Part shown: in pieces, positions 8,500 through 16,829 of the stretch
Layout of the letters: every line of letters starts with the position of its first letter
Numbering within the stretch: position 1 is the first letter of the stretch
Source of the DNA: an uncultured Pelagibacteraceae bacterium
GTDB lineage: Bacteria; Pseudomonadota; Alphaproteobacteria; Pelagibacterales; Pelagibacteraceae
DNA: 38,952 nucleotides
Assembly (NCBI GenBank): GCA_902575095.1
Contig: CACGPY010000007.1
Coordinates: 1-38,952, forward strand
Direction: 5' to 3'
Position numbers and translations under genes: made by a program
The notes under the pieces: model-generated
What the model was told of the DNA's origin: nothing
Seen by the model: only the letters and a program-made list of their open reading frames with translations
The model's database searches: none

Positions 8500-9194
8500 A
8501 TATTCTAATTACAAGACCATTAATAGACTCAGAAGATTTAATGGGAAAGCTTTTTTCTCTAGGACATAAGATAGTTCACATCCCAACTTTAAAGATTTCA
8601 GCAGTCGATGTTAGTCCAGTTGACGCAAAAAAATACGATGCATTTATTTTTACTAGCGCCAATGCTATTCGAAATTTAAAGTTGAACAAGCAAGATAATA
8701 GTAAGTTATGTTTTTGTGTGGGCTCCATTACAGAAAAAATTGCAAGGCAAAATGGATTTAATAATACAATTTCTGCAGGTGGAACTGTAAACGCTTTAAA
8801 AAATATTATTTTAAATTCAGATCAGATCGATAAAAAAAAATCTATTGCTTATTTTTGTGGGGATTACATTTCTTCCAATCTAGATGTCGAACTTAAAAAT
8901 GATGGATTTCAGATTGATAAGATTATCAATTACACCTCTGAAAAAATTACTGATCTTAATGAGGAAAATAACAAAATAATTAACAATCATCCTCCTGACA
9001 TAATTTTTATTTATTCAAAGAGGAGCGCAGAAAGCTTTATTGAAATAGTAAAAAAATATTCTCTTAATGGGCTGATGACAGAGTCTAGAGTATTATGTAT
9101 AAGTGAAAAAGTTTTAAGTGTATTTAAAGACACGGGGTGGAAAAAATTGGAAGTTTTCCAACCAGGAGAAGAGTTAGAAAAATTGAAAGTTTAA
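8496..9194 (+). CDS. hemD: Uroporphyrinogen-III synthase
   Basis: Cyclises hydroxymethylbilane to uroporphyrinogen III, the step after HemC. The family is poorly conserved, so the call rests on a few landmarks plus position: the N-terminal MNILITRPLIDSEDL, FTSANAIRNL near residue 52, a VGSITEKIA segment near 75, and IFIYSKRSAESF near 168 with the characteristic Ser/Ala-containing loop. Its 232 residues fit the family. It overlaps the hemC stop by four bases, and the next gene begins four bases after its stop. Confidence 0.9.
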   Translation: MNILITRPLIDSEDLMGKLFSLGHKIVHIPTLKISAVDVSPVDAKKYDAFIFTSANAIRNLKLNKQDNSKLCFCVGSITEKIARQNGFNNTISAGGTVNALKNIILNSDQIDKKKSIAYFCGDYISSNLDVELKNDGFQIDKIINYTSEKITDLNEENNKIINNHPPDIIFIYSKRSAESFIEIVKKYSLNGLMTESRVLCISEKVLSVFKDTGWKKLEVFQPGEELEKLKV

Positions 9195-9198
9195 ACAT

Positions 9199-10293
9199 AT
9201 GGAAGTGCTACAAAACTTTAAAAATTTATTTTTTGATGTGTGGAACAAAGGCATATCTGGAATTAATATTTCAGAGATTATAATTGCATTGCTAATTTTT
9301 TTATTTTTTTTATTTTTAAGGGGTGTTTTTTCTAAGTTTGTAGTCAAAAGACTAGAAAATTACGTATCAAGATCTACAAATAATTTTGATAACTCTCTTG
9401 TTTTTTCAATGGAAGGACCAGCAAAGTTCTTTCCAGTAGTATTAGGATTTTTTGTCTCTACAAGTTATTTAACTGTTGAAACACAAGCAGCTGAATTTTT
9501 AGAAACTGTTAATCGATCTTTAATAACTATTTTAATATTTTGGACATTTCATCAAGTCATTGGTCCTTTATCAGTGGTTATCAAATCAGTTGGAGGTCTA
9601 CTTTCAAAAGATTTAATTAATTGGATTATAAAAGCCATAAAAGTTTTAATTTTCATTTTGGGAGCTGCAGCTGTCCTCGAACTTTGGGGAATAAAAATTG
9701 GCCCCATCATTGCTGGTCTAGGTTTATTTGGTGTAGCGGTTGCACTTGGAGCTCAAGATTTATTCAAAAACTTAATCTCAGGCATATTAGTTTTAGTTGA
9801 GAGAAGATTTCAAGTAGGTGATTGGATTTACGTAGAGGGAGTAATCGAAGGAACTGTAGAGAGTATTGGCTTTAGATCAACTGTAGTAAGAAGATTTGAT
9901 AAATCTCTAGCAACGATTCCAAATTTTCAATTTGCTGAAAATGCAGTGATTAACAATACTCAAACAACAAACAGAAGAATTAATTGGATGATTGGTTTAG
10001 AATATCGAACTACTAGTGAACAATTAAAAAATATTAAAAAAGAAATTGAAGACTATATTAAAAATAATAATGATTTTGTTAAATCAGAGGACACTTTGTT
10101 ATCAGTTAAAATAGATCAATTTGCTGCAAGCTCTATAGATATTAGACTAATTTGTTTTACAAAAACAAGGCAATTCCAAGAGTGGCTTAATGTAAAAGAT
10201 ACTTTGGCTTTAGAGATTAAAAACATTGTAGAAAAAAATAAAGCTTCATTTGCATTCCCAAGTACATCGGTTTATGTGGAGAAAAATTCATGA
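9199..10293 (+). CDS. MscS-family mechanosensitive channel
   Basis: A 364-residue inner-membrane protein of the small-conductance mechanosensitive channel family, which releases solutes on hypo-osmotic shock. Hydrophobic segments lie at about 22-42, 70-90, 97-115 and 145-190. The pore-lining helix and following beta domain read AGLGLFGVAVALGAQDLFKN then RFQVGDWI and FRSTVVRRFD, closely matching MscS TM3 and its cytoplasmic domain. The C-terminal cytoplasmic vestibule is present. It is a short member without large periplasmic extensions. Its stop overlaps the next start by four bases (ATGA). Confidence 0.94.
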   Translation: MEVLQNFKNLFFDVWNKGISGINISEIIIALLIFLFFLFLRGVFSKFVVKRLENYVSRSTNNFDNSLVFSMEGPAKFFPVVLGFFVSTSYLTVETQAAEFLETVNRSLITILIFWTFHQVIGPLSVVIKSVGGLLSKDLINWIIKAIKVLIFILGAAAVLELWGIKIGPIIAGLGLFGVAVALGAQDLFKNLISGILVLVERRFQVGDWIYVEGVIEGTVESIGFRSTVVRRFDKSLATIPNFQFAENAVINNTQTTNRRINWMIGLEYRTTSEQLKNIKKEIEDYIKNNNDFVKSEDTLLSVKIDQFAASSIDIRLICFTKTRQFQEWLNVKDTLALEIKNIVEKNKASFAFPSTSVYVEKNS

Positions 10294-10580
10294 AATCAGC
10301 TTTAATTCTGTTTGATAACATAATTACTCTCTACATTTGGATATTAATCATCAACGCAGTTATAAGTTGGTTAGTTGCATTCAATATCTTAAACACTGGA
10401 AATAGGTTTGTTTATGCAGTTCTTGATTTTTCCTACAGATTAACTGCTCCACCTTTAAACTATATAAGACGATTTCTGCCTAACTTAGGTTCGATAGATA
10501 TTTCTCCTGTAATATTAATTTTAGCACTAATGTTTTTGAGAAATTTTATTTTTGAAATGTTTGCCCCAAGTTTATTTTAA
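10290..10580 (+). CDS. YggT family membrane protein
   Basis: A 96-residue inner-membrane protein with two hydrophobic segments (about 5-30 and 68-90). Between them is the signature linker YRLTAPPLNYIRRFLPNLGSIDISPV, shortened relative to some members but with the diagnostic proline pattern and the ID(I/L)SP motif. The molecular function is not settled; family members have been linked to osmotic tolerance and cell division. It sits between the MscS-type channel and folD with overlaps on both sides, consistent with one operon. Confidence 0.9.
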   Translation: MKSALILFDNIITLYIWILIINAVISWLVAFNILNTGNRFVYAVLDFSYRLTAPPLNYIRRFLPNLGSIDISPVILILALMFLRNFIFEMFAPSLF

Positions 10581-11419
10581 TGATGATTATTGACGGAAAA
10601 AAAGAAGCTGAAATTTTAAGACTAGAGATTAAAAAAGAAATTGAGTCATTAAAATCTAAAGATAACAAAGTTCCTGGATTAACCGTCATATTAATTGGTG
10701 ATTTTGCACCAAGCCACATTTACGTTAAGAACAAAGAAAAAATTGCCAAAGAGGTCGGAATTAAATCAAATGTTGTCAGGTACTCAAAAGCAGTTAAAGA
10801 AGAAGAAGTTTTAAAAAAGATTGAAGATCTTAATAATGATATCGATGTTTCTGGTATATTAGTTCAACTACCTTTGCCACCTCAAATTGATAAAGAAAAA
10901 ATTATAAATGCTGTAAGTCCTAAAAAAGATGTAGACGGATTTCATCCTATGAATGTTGGCAACCTTTCATCTGGACATCACTCTTTAGTACCTTGCACGC
11001 CTTTAGGATGCTTGTATTTGATAAAAAAAGTTGAAAAAAATTTATCAGGAAAACATGCAGTTATAATTGGTAGATCAAATTTAAATGGTAAACCTATGGC
11101 TCAATTACTTTTAAAAGAAAATTGTACAGTTACAATTGTTCATTCAAAAACAAAAGATTTAAAACAAGAATGTTTAAAAGCTGATATCCTAGTTGTTGCG
11201 GTTGGAGTAGCTAAATTAGTAAAAGAAGATTGGGTAAAAAAAAACTCAATAGTTATTGATGTAGGAATAAATAAAGTGGGAGATAAAATTGTAGGGGATG
11301 TTGATTTTGATGCTGTAAAAGAGAAATCTAAAGCTATAACTCCAGTACCTGGCGGGGTAGGACCAATGACTATAGCTTGTTTACTTAAAAATACTCTAGA
11401 TTGTTTTAAAGCTCGTTAG
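10580..11419 (+). CDS. folD: Bifunctional methylenetetrahydrofolate dehydrogenase/cyclohydrolase
   Basis: Interconverts 5,10-methylene-, methenyl- and 10-formyl-tetrahydrofolate, supplying one-carbon units. At 279 residues it has the standard length. The catalytic Tyr and Lys lie in SHIYVKNK (near residue 50). QLPLPPQID, PKKDVDGFHPMN, VIIGRSNLNGKPMA (NADP site) and the C-terminal PVPGGVGPMTIA are all present. The start overlaps the yggT-like stop as TAATG; a second ATG follows immediately and could also serve. Its 3' end overlaps the convergent PsiE-like gene by 14 bp. Confidence 0.97.
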   Translation: MMIIDGKKEAEILRLEIKKEIESLKSKDNKVPGLTVILIGDFAPSHIYVKNKEKIAKEVGIKSNVVRYSKAVKEEEVLKKIEDLNNDIDVSGILVQLPLPPQIDKEKIINAVSPKKDVDGFHPMNVGNLSSGHHSLVPCTPLGCLYLIKKVEKNLSGKHAVIIGRSNLNGKPMAQLLLKENCTVTIVHSKTKDLKQECLKADILVVAVGVAKLVKEDWVKKNSIVIDVGINKVGDKIVGDVDFDAVKEKSKAITPVPGGVGPMTIACLLKNTLDCFKAR

Positions 11420-11792
11420 ACTTTGATTTATCGATTTTTAAGAATTTACTATTTCTAAATCTAATTATTACAGTAGCTAAGGCCACAATTAAAATTGCAA
11501 GAGATATATAAATTAAGTTTGTCGGGTCGCTTTCTTTGTCTTGCAATATAATAAATCGGGCTAAGGCTGTTATTGCAATTACTAAAGGATAAGTAATTCT
11601 AACTGCTCTTGTTTCCCAATAAGATCTAACTAATCCGATAACTTCTATATAAATGAACATCAAAAGTAGATCTGCTAAAGTAATATCTCTGTTTTCATAC
11701 ATTTCTCTCATTTCCAAAAAGAAAGCAATGATCGTTGAGATAAGGACAACTACAACAGCGACTAGTTGAATATTTCGAATCGAATTGTTCAT
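11406..11792 (-). CDS. PsiE-like inner-membrane protein
   Basis: A 128-residue protein with four hydrophobic segments (about 8-27, 40-58, 68-85 and 93-112), matching the phosphate-starvation-inducible PsiE family. Family-like features include FLEMREMYENRDITLADLLLMF and IEVIGLVRSYWE. The function of the family is unknown. No Pho-box-like repeat is evident in the 22-bp gap upstream. It lies downstream of argG on the same strand and overlaps the end of folD by 14 bp on the opposite strand. Confidence 0.82.
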   Translation of the reverse strand: MNNSIRNIQLVAVVVVLISTIIAFFLEMREMYENRDITLADLLLMFIYIEVIGLVRSYWETRAVRITYPLVIAITALARFIILQDKESDPTNLIYISLAILIVALATVIIRFRNSKFLKIDKSKSNEL

Positions 11793-11814
11793 CTACTAGT
11801 ATTGTATCAAAAAT

Positions 11815-12999
11815 TTAAGCTTTATTTAACTGTTTAGAATGAAATTTTATAAAATTTTCAACTTTTTTCTTATTAAAGGTTTTATTTTCTTCAAAAGAAA
11901 CTTTTTTCATTGAATAGGCTTTGTTTTTTGTTTTCCTTGAAAGAATTGTAATATTTCCCTTGTATAGGCTCAAAACTATTTCGCCAGAAACTTGATTTCT
12001 TTTTTTATCAATTATTTTTTGAAGTTTGATTCTTTTTTTTGAAAACCAATATCCATTGTAAACTAATTCTGCATACTTAGGCATAACTTTCTCTTTATCG
12101 TGGGCTGTTTTTTTATCTAAAGTCACTGACTCCATCGCTCTATGTGCAGCATATAGTAAAGTTCCACCAGGCGTTTCGTAAACACCTCTTGATTTAATTC
12201 CAATAAATCTATTTTCAACAAGATCTACTCTTCCAACACCATTTTTCCCAGCAAGTAAATTCAATTTATCTAAAAGTTTATCAGGTCTAAATTTTTTTCC
12301 ATTTACAGCAATTGGATCACTATTTTTGAAAGTAATTTTTACTTTTGTTTTTTTATTTGGAGCTTTCTCAGGTGAAACAGTTCTTTGAAAAATAAACTCT
12401 GGCGCAGAATTTTTTGGATTTTCTAAAACCTTACCTTCAGTAGAAGTGTGAAAAATATTATCGTCGACAGAGAAAGGCGGAGCACCTTTTTTGTCTTTTG
12501 GGATTGGAATATTATTTTTTTTTGCATATTTAATTAAATCTGCTCTTGATTGCAATTTCCATTCTCTCCAAGGCGCGATAGTTTTAATTTTTTTTCCACC
12601 AAAAAAAGCATAACCAAGTTCAAATCTCACCTGATCATTACCTTTACCTGTAGCTCCGTGAGATACTGCGTAGGCCTTAAATTTTTTTGCAATGGCAATT
12701 TGCCTTTTAGCTATTAGAGGTCTAGCAATTGAAGTGCCAAGTAAATAAATACCTTCGTAAACAGCATGTGCTCTAATCATTGGAAACACATAATCTTTTA
12801 CAAATACATTTTTTAAATCTTCGATTATTATATTTTTAACCCCAAGACGTTTTGCGTTGGCTATAATTTTTTTTCTATTAATTTCTTGTCCAATGTCTGA
12901 CGTATAAGCAATTACTTCTGCGTTATAATTTTCTTGTAACCATCTTAAAATAATTGAAGTATCTAATCCACCAGAGTAGGCTAATACAATTTTCTTCAT
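11815..12999 (-). CDS. argG: Argininosuccinate synthase
   Basis: Condenses citrulline and aspartate with ATP to argininosuccinate in arginine synthesis. It has 394 residues, normal for the family. The N-terminal PP-loop reads LAYSGGLDTSIILRWL (residues 5-20). SHGATGKGNDQVRFELG and IAPWREW in the middle and ESVTLDKKTAHDKE later are all family landmarks. The ATG (12999-12997) directly abuts the stop codon of the upstream IalB-like gene with no gap, so its ribosome binding site must lie inside that gene. Confidence 0.97.
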   Translation of the reverse strand: MKKIVLAYSGGLDTSIILRWLQENYNAEVIAYTSDIGQEINRKKIIANAKRLGVKNIIIEDLKNVFVKDYVFPMIRAHAVYEGIYLLGTSIARPLIAKRQIAIAKKFKAYAVSHGATGKGNDQVRFELGYAFFGGKKIKTIAPWREWKLQSRADLIKYAKKNNIPIPKDKKGAPPFSVDDNIFHTSTEGKVLENPKNSAPEFIFQRTVSPEKAPNKKTKVKITFKNSDPIAVNGKKFRPDKLLDKLNLLAGKNGVGRVDLVENRFIGIKSRGVYETPGGTLLYAAHRAMESVTLDKKTAHDKEKVMPKYAELVYNGYWFSKKRIKLQKIIDKKRNQVSGEIVLSLYKGNITILSRKTKNKAYSMKKVSFEENKTFNKKKVENFIKFHSKQLNKA

Positions 13000-13500
13000 C
13001 TAGCCGCAGGTCTTTTTTGCGGTGTTATATGCTTTTGTAAATCCCATCATTGAATAATGATCAGTAGTTTCCGCACCTTTTATTGTTCTAGCTTTAACAA
13101 TTAGATTTGTTGCTCTTTTCATTAATTTTATAAAATTTCTTTCTTCTTGATCATCTAATAGCCAAGCGAAATTTTTTTGCGAGAAAAAGGAATACCTTTT
13201 TTTTCCCGAGCTGGCAGTAACAGTAGAGCTTTTATAATCGTGGCCACTTGTAACGCTAACTTCGTCTTTAATGTTCTCACCAGGTCTAAAAGTTACAAAC
13301 AACTTAGATTGTTCCCTCTGAATTGCCCCAGGAGCTCTCTTTGTAGGAACGGTTTGAGCAAAACAAATTTTACCTTTTTCGGTCTCAGCCACAAAACTTT
13401 CCCAATTTTTATATTTCCCAGTTGATCTTGGCGTATTAGCAAAGGCGTTAAAAGAAAAGATTACGAGAGTAATTAAAAGAAATAATTTTTTGATCACCAT
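13000..13500 (-). CDS. IalB-like exported protein
   Basis: A 166-residue protein with a clear Sec signal peptide (about residues 1-21, ending near AFA). The mature part matches the invasion-associated locus B family common in Alphaproteobacteria: GKYKNWESFVAETEKGKICFAQTVPTK at the start, FVTFRPGENIKDEVSVTSG in the middle, and the terminal TTDHYSMMGFTKAYNTAKKTCG. It is predicted periplasmic. Cys45 and the penultimate Cys165 could form a disulfide. The biochemical role is unknown, and in free-living bacteria the family name should not be read as virulence. Its stop directly abuts the argG start. Confidence 0.85.
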   Translation of the reverse strand: MVIKKLFLLITLVIFSFNAFANTPRSTGKYKNWESFVAETEKGKICFAQTVPTKRAPGAIQREQSKLFVTFRPGENIKDEVSVTSGHDYKSSTVTASSGKKRYSFFSQKNFAWLLDDQEERNFIKLMKRATNLIVKARTIKGAETTDHYSMMGFTKAYNTAKKTCG

Positions 13501-13541
13501 AATTCGTTTTTATACTAAATTAATTTGATTTCAACGCTCGA

Positions 13542-14579
13542 TTAAGGTGATGGATTTGGGTTGTTGTTGTGAATTTCATTCACTCTTTCCATCATTTCAT
13601 CCGTAAATTCTATGTTTATACTTTCAACGTTTTCTTTTAGTTGATCCATTGTGGTTGCTCCGATAATATTACTTGTCACGAATGGTCTAGAATTAACAAA
13701 AGATTGTGCTAGTTGAACCATTGTTAGGTTAAAATCTTTAGCAAGTTTAAAATATTTATCATAGGCCTCCATAGCTAAAGGATTTAGATGTCTCTCCCAA
13801 CCTTTGAAAAGTGCCATTCTTGAATCTTTAGGCATTTTACCATTCCTATATTTTCCAGACAATCCTCCTGCTGCAAGAGGATAATAGACTAGTAAGCCAC
13901 ATTTCTCCCTAATAGAAATTTCTGACATACCTATTTCGTAAGTTCGGTTCACTAAATTATATGGATTTTGTACTGACATCATTCTTGGAGCACCTTTATT
14001 TTTTGAGATTTCAAGATACCTAGATAATCCATATGGTGTTTCATTAGACATACCGATATGTCTAATCTTTCCACTCTTAATATACTTTTCTAAAGCTTCA
14101 AGTATACTTTCAAAACTATTCCAATTTCCCTCTTTATTATTAAATAGATAGTCTCTTCTCCCAAAGAAGTTTGTAGATCGTTCAGGCCAATGTAATTGAT
14201 ATAAGTCAATATAATCTGTTTTTAATCTTTTTAAGCTACCATTAATAGCTTCGCCAATTTTCTTTTCATCAAAATTATTACCTCCACCTCTTATCCAGTC
14301 ACATCCTGGCCCAGCAACTTTGGAAGCTAAAATAATTTTATCTCTATTTTTTCTTTTTTCGAACCAATTGCCAATCATTACCTCTGTTTTACCGTAAGAA
14401 TCAGAAGTTGGTGGCACAGAGTAAATTTCTGCAGTATCAAAAAAATTTACTCCTTGCGATACCGCGTAGTCCATCTGCGCAAAAGCTTCTTTTTCAGTAT
14501 TTTGAGTTCCCCATGTCATTGTACCTAGGCAAATTAAACTCACATTAATATCTGTGGTACCAAGTTTTCTAAATTTCAT
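13542..14579 (-). CDS. Aldo/keto reductase (Tas-like)
   Basis: A 345-residue NADPH-dependent oxidoreductase of the aldo/keto reductase superfamily with a TIM barrel, cytoplasmic. The opening MKFRKLGTTDINVSLICLGTMTWG, the FDTAEIYS segment holding catalytic Asp and Tyr, ILASKV with catalytic Lys, and LYQLHWPER with His define the active site. NIIGATTMDQLKENV near the C-terminus is the cofactor-binding end. The length and layout are closest to Tas-like proteins. The substrate is unknown. It is transcribed divergently from the Bax-inhibitor-like gene across 78 bp. Confidence 0.93.
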   Translation of the reverse strand: MKFRKLGTTDINVSLICLGTMTWGTQNTEKEAFAQMDYAVSQGVNFFDTAEIYSVPPTSDSYGKTEVMIGNWFEKRKNRDKIILASKVAGPGCDWIRGGGNNFDEKKIGEAINGSLKRLKTDYIDLYQLHWPERSTNFFGRRDYLFNNKEGNWNSFESILEALEKYIKSGKIRHIGMSNETPYGLSRYLEISKNKGAPRMMSVQNPYNLVNRTYEIGMSEISIREKCGLLVYYPLAAGGLSGKYRNGKMPKDSRMALFKGWERHLNPLAMEAYDKYFKLAKDFNLTMVQLAQSFVNSRPFVTSNIIGATTMDQLKENVESINIEFTDEMMERVNEIHNNNPNPSP

Positions 14580-14623
14580 ATAAGTTAATGTTTACAGCTC
14601 TTTTTTAGGTCAATTTTTGACTA

Positions 14624-14653
14624 TTGAAAAGTTTTTAAAAAAACATATATATA
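14624..14653 (+). promoter_or_regulatory. Possible promoter giving a leaderless transcript
   Basis: TTGAAA (14624-14629) is followed 16-18 bp later by TATATA (14646-14651 or 14648-14653). A start seven bases beyond would fall at or within a few bases of the ATG at 14658. There is no Shine-Dalgarno sequence before that ATG, which fits a leaderless mRNA. The region is AT-rich, so chance matches are possible. Confidence 0.4.
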
Positions 14654-14657
14654 AATT

Positions 14658-15410
14658 ATGGAATTAAACAAACAAACATCAAATGTAAGATCATCAGCCT
14701 CTGAAGCTATTATAGATCAGGGCTTACGATCTTATATGCTTAAAGTCTATAATTACATGGCTTCTGGTGTTTTATTGACAGGTTTTATAGCTCTAGCATT
14801 TTTTAAAATGGCTGTGGTAACCTCAAACGAAGGACAGATTATTGGTTTAACAAACTTTGGAAATACAATTTACGCTTCGGGACTTAAATGGGTTATCATG
14901 TTGGCTCCTTTAGCAGTAGTTTTTTATATGAGTTTTGGAATAGCAAAAATGTCCGCAGCAAAAGCTCAAACTACATTTTGGATATTCGCAGCATTAATGG
15001 GTGCATCGCTTTCATCAATATTTTTAATGTATACTGGAACAAGCATAACTAGAGTTTTTTTCATAACTGCTGGAACATTTGGTGCAATGAGTATCTACGG
15101 CTATACTACTAAGAGAGATTTAACAAAGTTAGGATCTTTTTTAATGATGGGTCTTTTCGGAATTATAATTGCGTCATTAGTAAATATTTTTATGAAATCA
15201 ACAATGATGTACTTTGTAATTTCTATAATCGGTGTTTTAGTTTTCGTAGGATTAACAGCTTATGACACTCAAAAAATAAAGAACATGTATTTAGTAAGCG
15301 ACAGCGGAGAAATTATGGGTAAAAAAGCTGTCATGGGTGCTCTAACATTATACTTAGACTTTATTAATCTTTTCATAATGCTTTTAAGACTTTTCGGTCA
15401 AAGAAGATAA
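14658..15410 (+). CDS. Bax inhibitor-1/YccA family membrane protein
   Basis: A 250-residue inner-membrane protein with seven hydrophobic segments, belonging to the BI-1/TMBIM family. The conserved C-terminal pieces are GLTAYDTQKIKNMY (with the Asp of the family pore motif) and LTLYLDFINLFIMLLRLFGQRR. Bacterial relatives include YccA, a modulator of the FtsH protease, and calcium-leak proteins; which applies here cannot be told. The ATG has no Shine-Dalgarno sequence. The stop codon directly abuts the stop codon of the convergent DUF2794 gene. Confidence 0.94.
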   Translation: MELNKQTSNVRSSASEAIIDQGLRSYMLKVYNYMASGVLLTGFIALAFFKMAVVTSNEGQIIGLTNFGNTIYASGLKWVIMLAPLAVVFYMSFGIAKMSAAKAQTTFWIFAALMGASLSSIFLMYTGTSITRVFFITAGTFGAMSIYGYTTKRDLTKLGSFLMMGLFGIIIASLVNIFMKSTMMYFVISIIGVLVFVGLTAYDTQKIKNMYLVSDSGEIMGKKAVMGALTLYLDFINLFIMLLRLFGQRR

Positions 15411-15758
15411 TTACTTAACTAATTTTAGTTTATTCCAACTAGTTTTACTTATCAGCTGATTTAAATTTTCAGATTTTTTTAGAATAGCTCCGTTTTTATC
15501 TTTGATAAGATATTTTTCATTAAAATATTTTGGTTTAAGATTTTTTAAAATTCTCAAGACAGGTTTTTCAGATGCTCTTTGATAAACATCGAATGAGACT
15601 TCTTTTATACCAGAGGTAAACGAATAATCTTTCCATGAACCGTTAGAAACCATTTTTGCATACAAATTTAAGATACTTTGTAATTCTTTTTTAATAAAAA
15701 ATTTTTCTTTTTCATTTCTTCTAGTTTCATTATTAACTACTAATCTTATTTTATTCAT
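15411..15758 (-). CDS. DUF2794 family protein
   Basis: A 115-residue protein matching DUF2794, a small alphaproteobacterial family of unknown function. Matching pieces are FIKKELQSILNLYAKMVSNGSWKDY and the VYQRASEKPVLRILK segment. It has no signal peptide or membrane segment, so it is likely cytoplasmic. Its start overlaps the end of the YciB-like gene by four bases, so the pair is one transcription unit. Confidence 0.83.
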   Translation of the reverse strand: MNKIRLVVNNETRRNEKEKFFIKKELQSILNLYAKMVSNGSWKDYSFTSGIKEVSFDVYQRASEKPVLRILKNLKPKYFNEKYLIKDKNGAILKKSENLNQLISKTSWNKLKLVK

Positions 15759-16300
15759 AACTTATATCTATTTATTAGTGGCAACTGCATCGCTGTAAAA
15801 ATTATTGTTATTGGTAACATTCCCCAAACTTTAAAGTTAACCCAAGTTGCTTCAGGCTGAGTTCGCCAGACAACCTCATTTAATAAAGCTAAAAATATAA
15901 AAAAATATGCCCATCTTGAATTAAGTTTTCCCCATCCTTCTTCATTTAATTGAAATGCAGTCTGCAAAAAAAGTTTTAAAAAATTTCTATTAAACAAAGA
16001 TTTGCTGACAAGAAGAATACCCGCAAATATTAAATTTACTATTGTTGGTTTCATATAAATAAAAATTGGATTATCAAAATATAATGTTAAACCACCGAAT
16101 AATGAAATCACTACTGCACCAATTAAAGGTACATAAGGAATTTTTTTTTCAACAAAATACATGATAGCCACTGCTATTAATGTTGAAATTATTAATGGAG
16201 GAATAGCTGCACTTAGGTTATTGCCGCTTTTATAGTAAATAGTAAAAAAAATTAATAATGGGCCAAAATCTGTAATAAATTTCAAAAACGACTTATTCAC
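15755..16300 (-). CDS. yciB: Inner-membrane-spanning protein YciB (septation protein A family)
   Basis: A 181-residue protein with five hydrophobic segments, matching the YciB/IspZ family implicated in cell-envelope and septum formation. The opening KFITDFGPLLIFFTIYY is typical, as are KPTIVNLIFAGILL (about 84-97), GWGKLNSRWAYFFIFLALLNEVVWR (about 122-146), and the terminal WVNFKVWGMLPITIIFTAMQLPLI. It is the first gene of a two-gene unit with DUF2794 and is divergent from hspQ. Confidence 0.93.
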   Translation of the reverse strand: MNKSFLKFITDFGPLLIFFTIYYKSGNNLSAAIPPLIISTLIAVAIMYFVEKKIPYVPLIGAVVISLFGGLTLYFDNPIFIYMKPTIVNLIFAGILLVSKSLFNRNFLKLFLQTAFQLNEEGWGKLNSRWAYFFIFLALLNEVVWRTQPEATWVNFKVWGMLPITIIFTAMQLPLINRYKL

Positions 16301-16376
16301 AAACAGTTATTAGCATATAATAAAATTTTATTAAATTAGATATTGATTTCTGAATAAAAATTATTAACTATTTGAT

Positions 16377-16700
16377 ATGGGCGCAAGTAATACAGCTAAA
16401 TTTTCAATCGGTGAAGTCGTTAAACACAGGCACTTCGATTTTAGAGGCGTAATTTATGATGTGGATTTTGAATTTAATAATTCAGAGGAATGGTATCAGT
16501 CAATCCCGAAGGAAGTAAGACCGAGAAAGGATCAACCATTTTATCATTTACTTGCTGAGAGCAATGATGTCACATATGAAGCTTATGTTTCTGAACAAAA
16601 CCTTCTTTTAGATCAATCAAAAGAACCTGTGAAGCACCCGCTAATAGAAGAAATCTTTGCAGGAAAAAAAGGCTCGAGTTACCACAAAATATCTAATTAA
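16377..16700 (+). CDS. hspQ: Heat shock protein HspQ (YccV family)
   Basis: A 107-residue protein of the YccV/HspQ family, first described as binding hemimethylated DNA and later as a DnaA-degradation factor and Lon specificity enhancer in enterics. Visible landmarks are KFSIGEVVKHRHFDFRGVIYDVD (residues 8-30), PFYHLLAE (about 54-61), and YVSEQNLL. No Shine-Dalgarno sequence precedes the ATG; a possible TTGATT at 16343-16348 lies upstream. It is a single-gene unit before the 177-bp spacer that precedes the ccm genes. Confidence 0.88.
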   Translation: MGASNTAKFSIGEVVKHRHFDFRGVIYDVDFEFNNSEEWYQSIPKEVRPRKDQPFYHLLAESNDVTYEAYVSEQNLLLDQSKEPVKHPLIEEIFAGKKGSSYHKISN

Positions 16701-16774
16701 AACTCACTGCCTAAAATTTAACATTTTTTATTCAAACCTCAGACACAGAGAACTTGTATGTTTTACATGTTTTA

Positions 16775-16829
16775 GCCCAATTGAGGATAAACTTCTTTAG
16801 TTATACTCCCTCCTAATTCTCAGTTGGGC
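16775..16829 (+). ncRNA. Candidate structured leader RNA before ccmC
   Basis: An 11-bp stem with one G-U pair joins 16775-16785 to 16819-16829 around a 33-nt loop. The loop holds a small hairpin (about 16787-16804) and an unpaired pyrimidine-rich CTCCCTCC (16806-16813). There is no T-run after the stem, so it is not a standard terminator. The rest of the 177-bp spacer (16701-16877) shows only AT-rich sequence and a short ATGT/ACAT hairpin. No tRNA and no ORF of useful length are seen. Confidence 0.35.

Noticed and set aside
13177-13425. Plus-strand frame opposite the IalB-like gene
   Set aside because: The minus-strand gene has a signal peptide and family motifs; the plus-strand frame has neither.
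16318-16333. 16-bp palindrome between yciB and hspQ
   Set aside because: It is entirely A and T in a very AT-rich gap, so chance symmetry is likely.
16775-16829. Rho-independent terminator for hspQ
   Set aside because: The loop is 33 nt and no T-run follows the stem, so it does not fit a terminator. I kept it as a possible structured leader.
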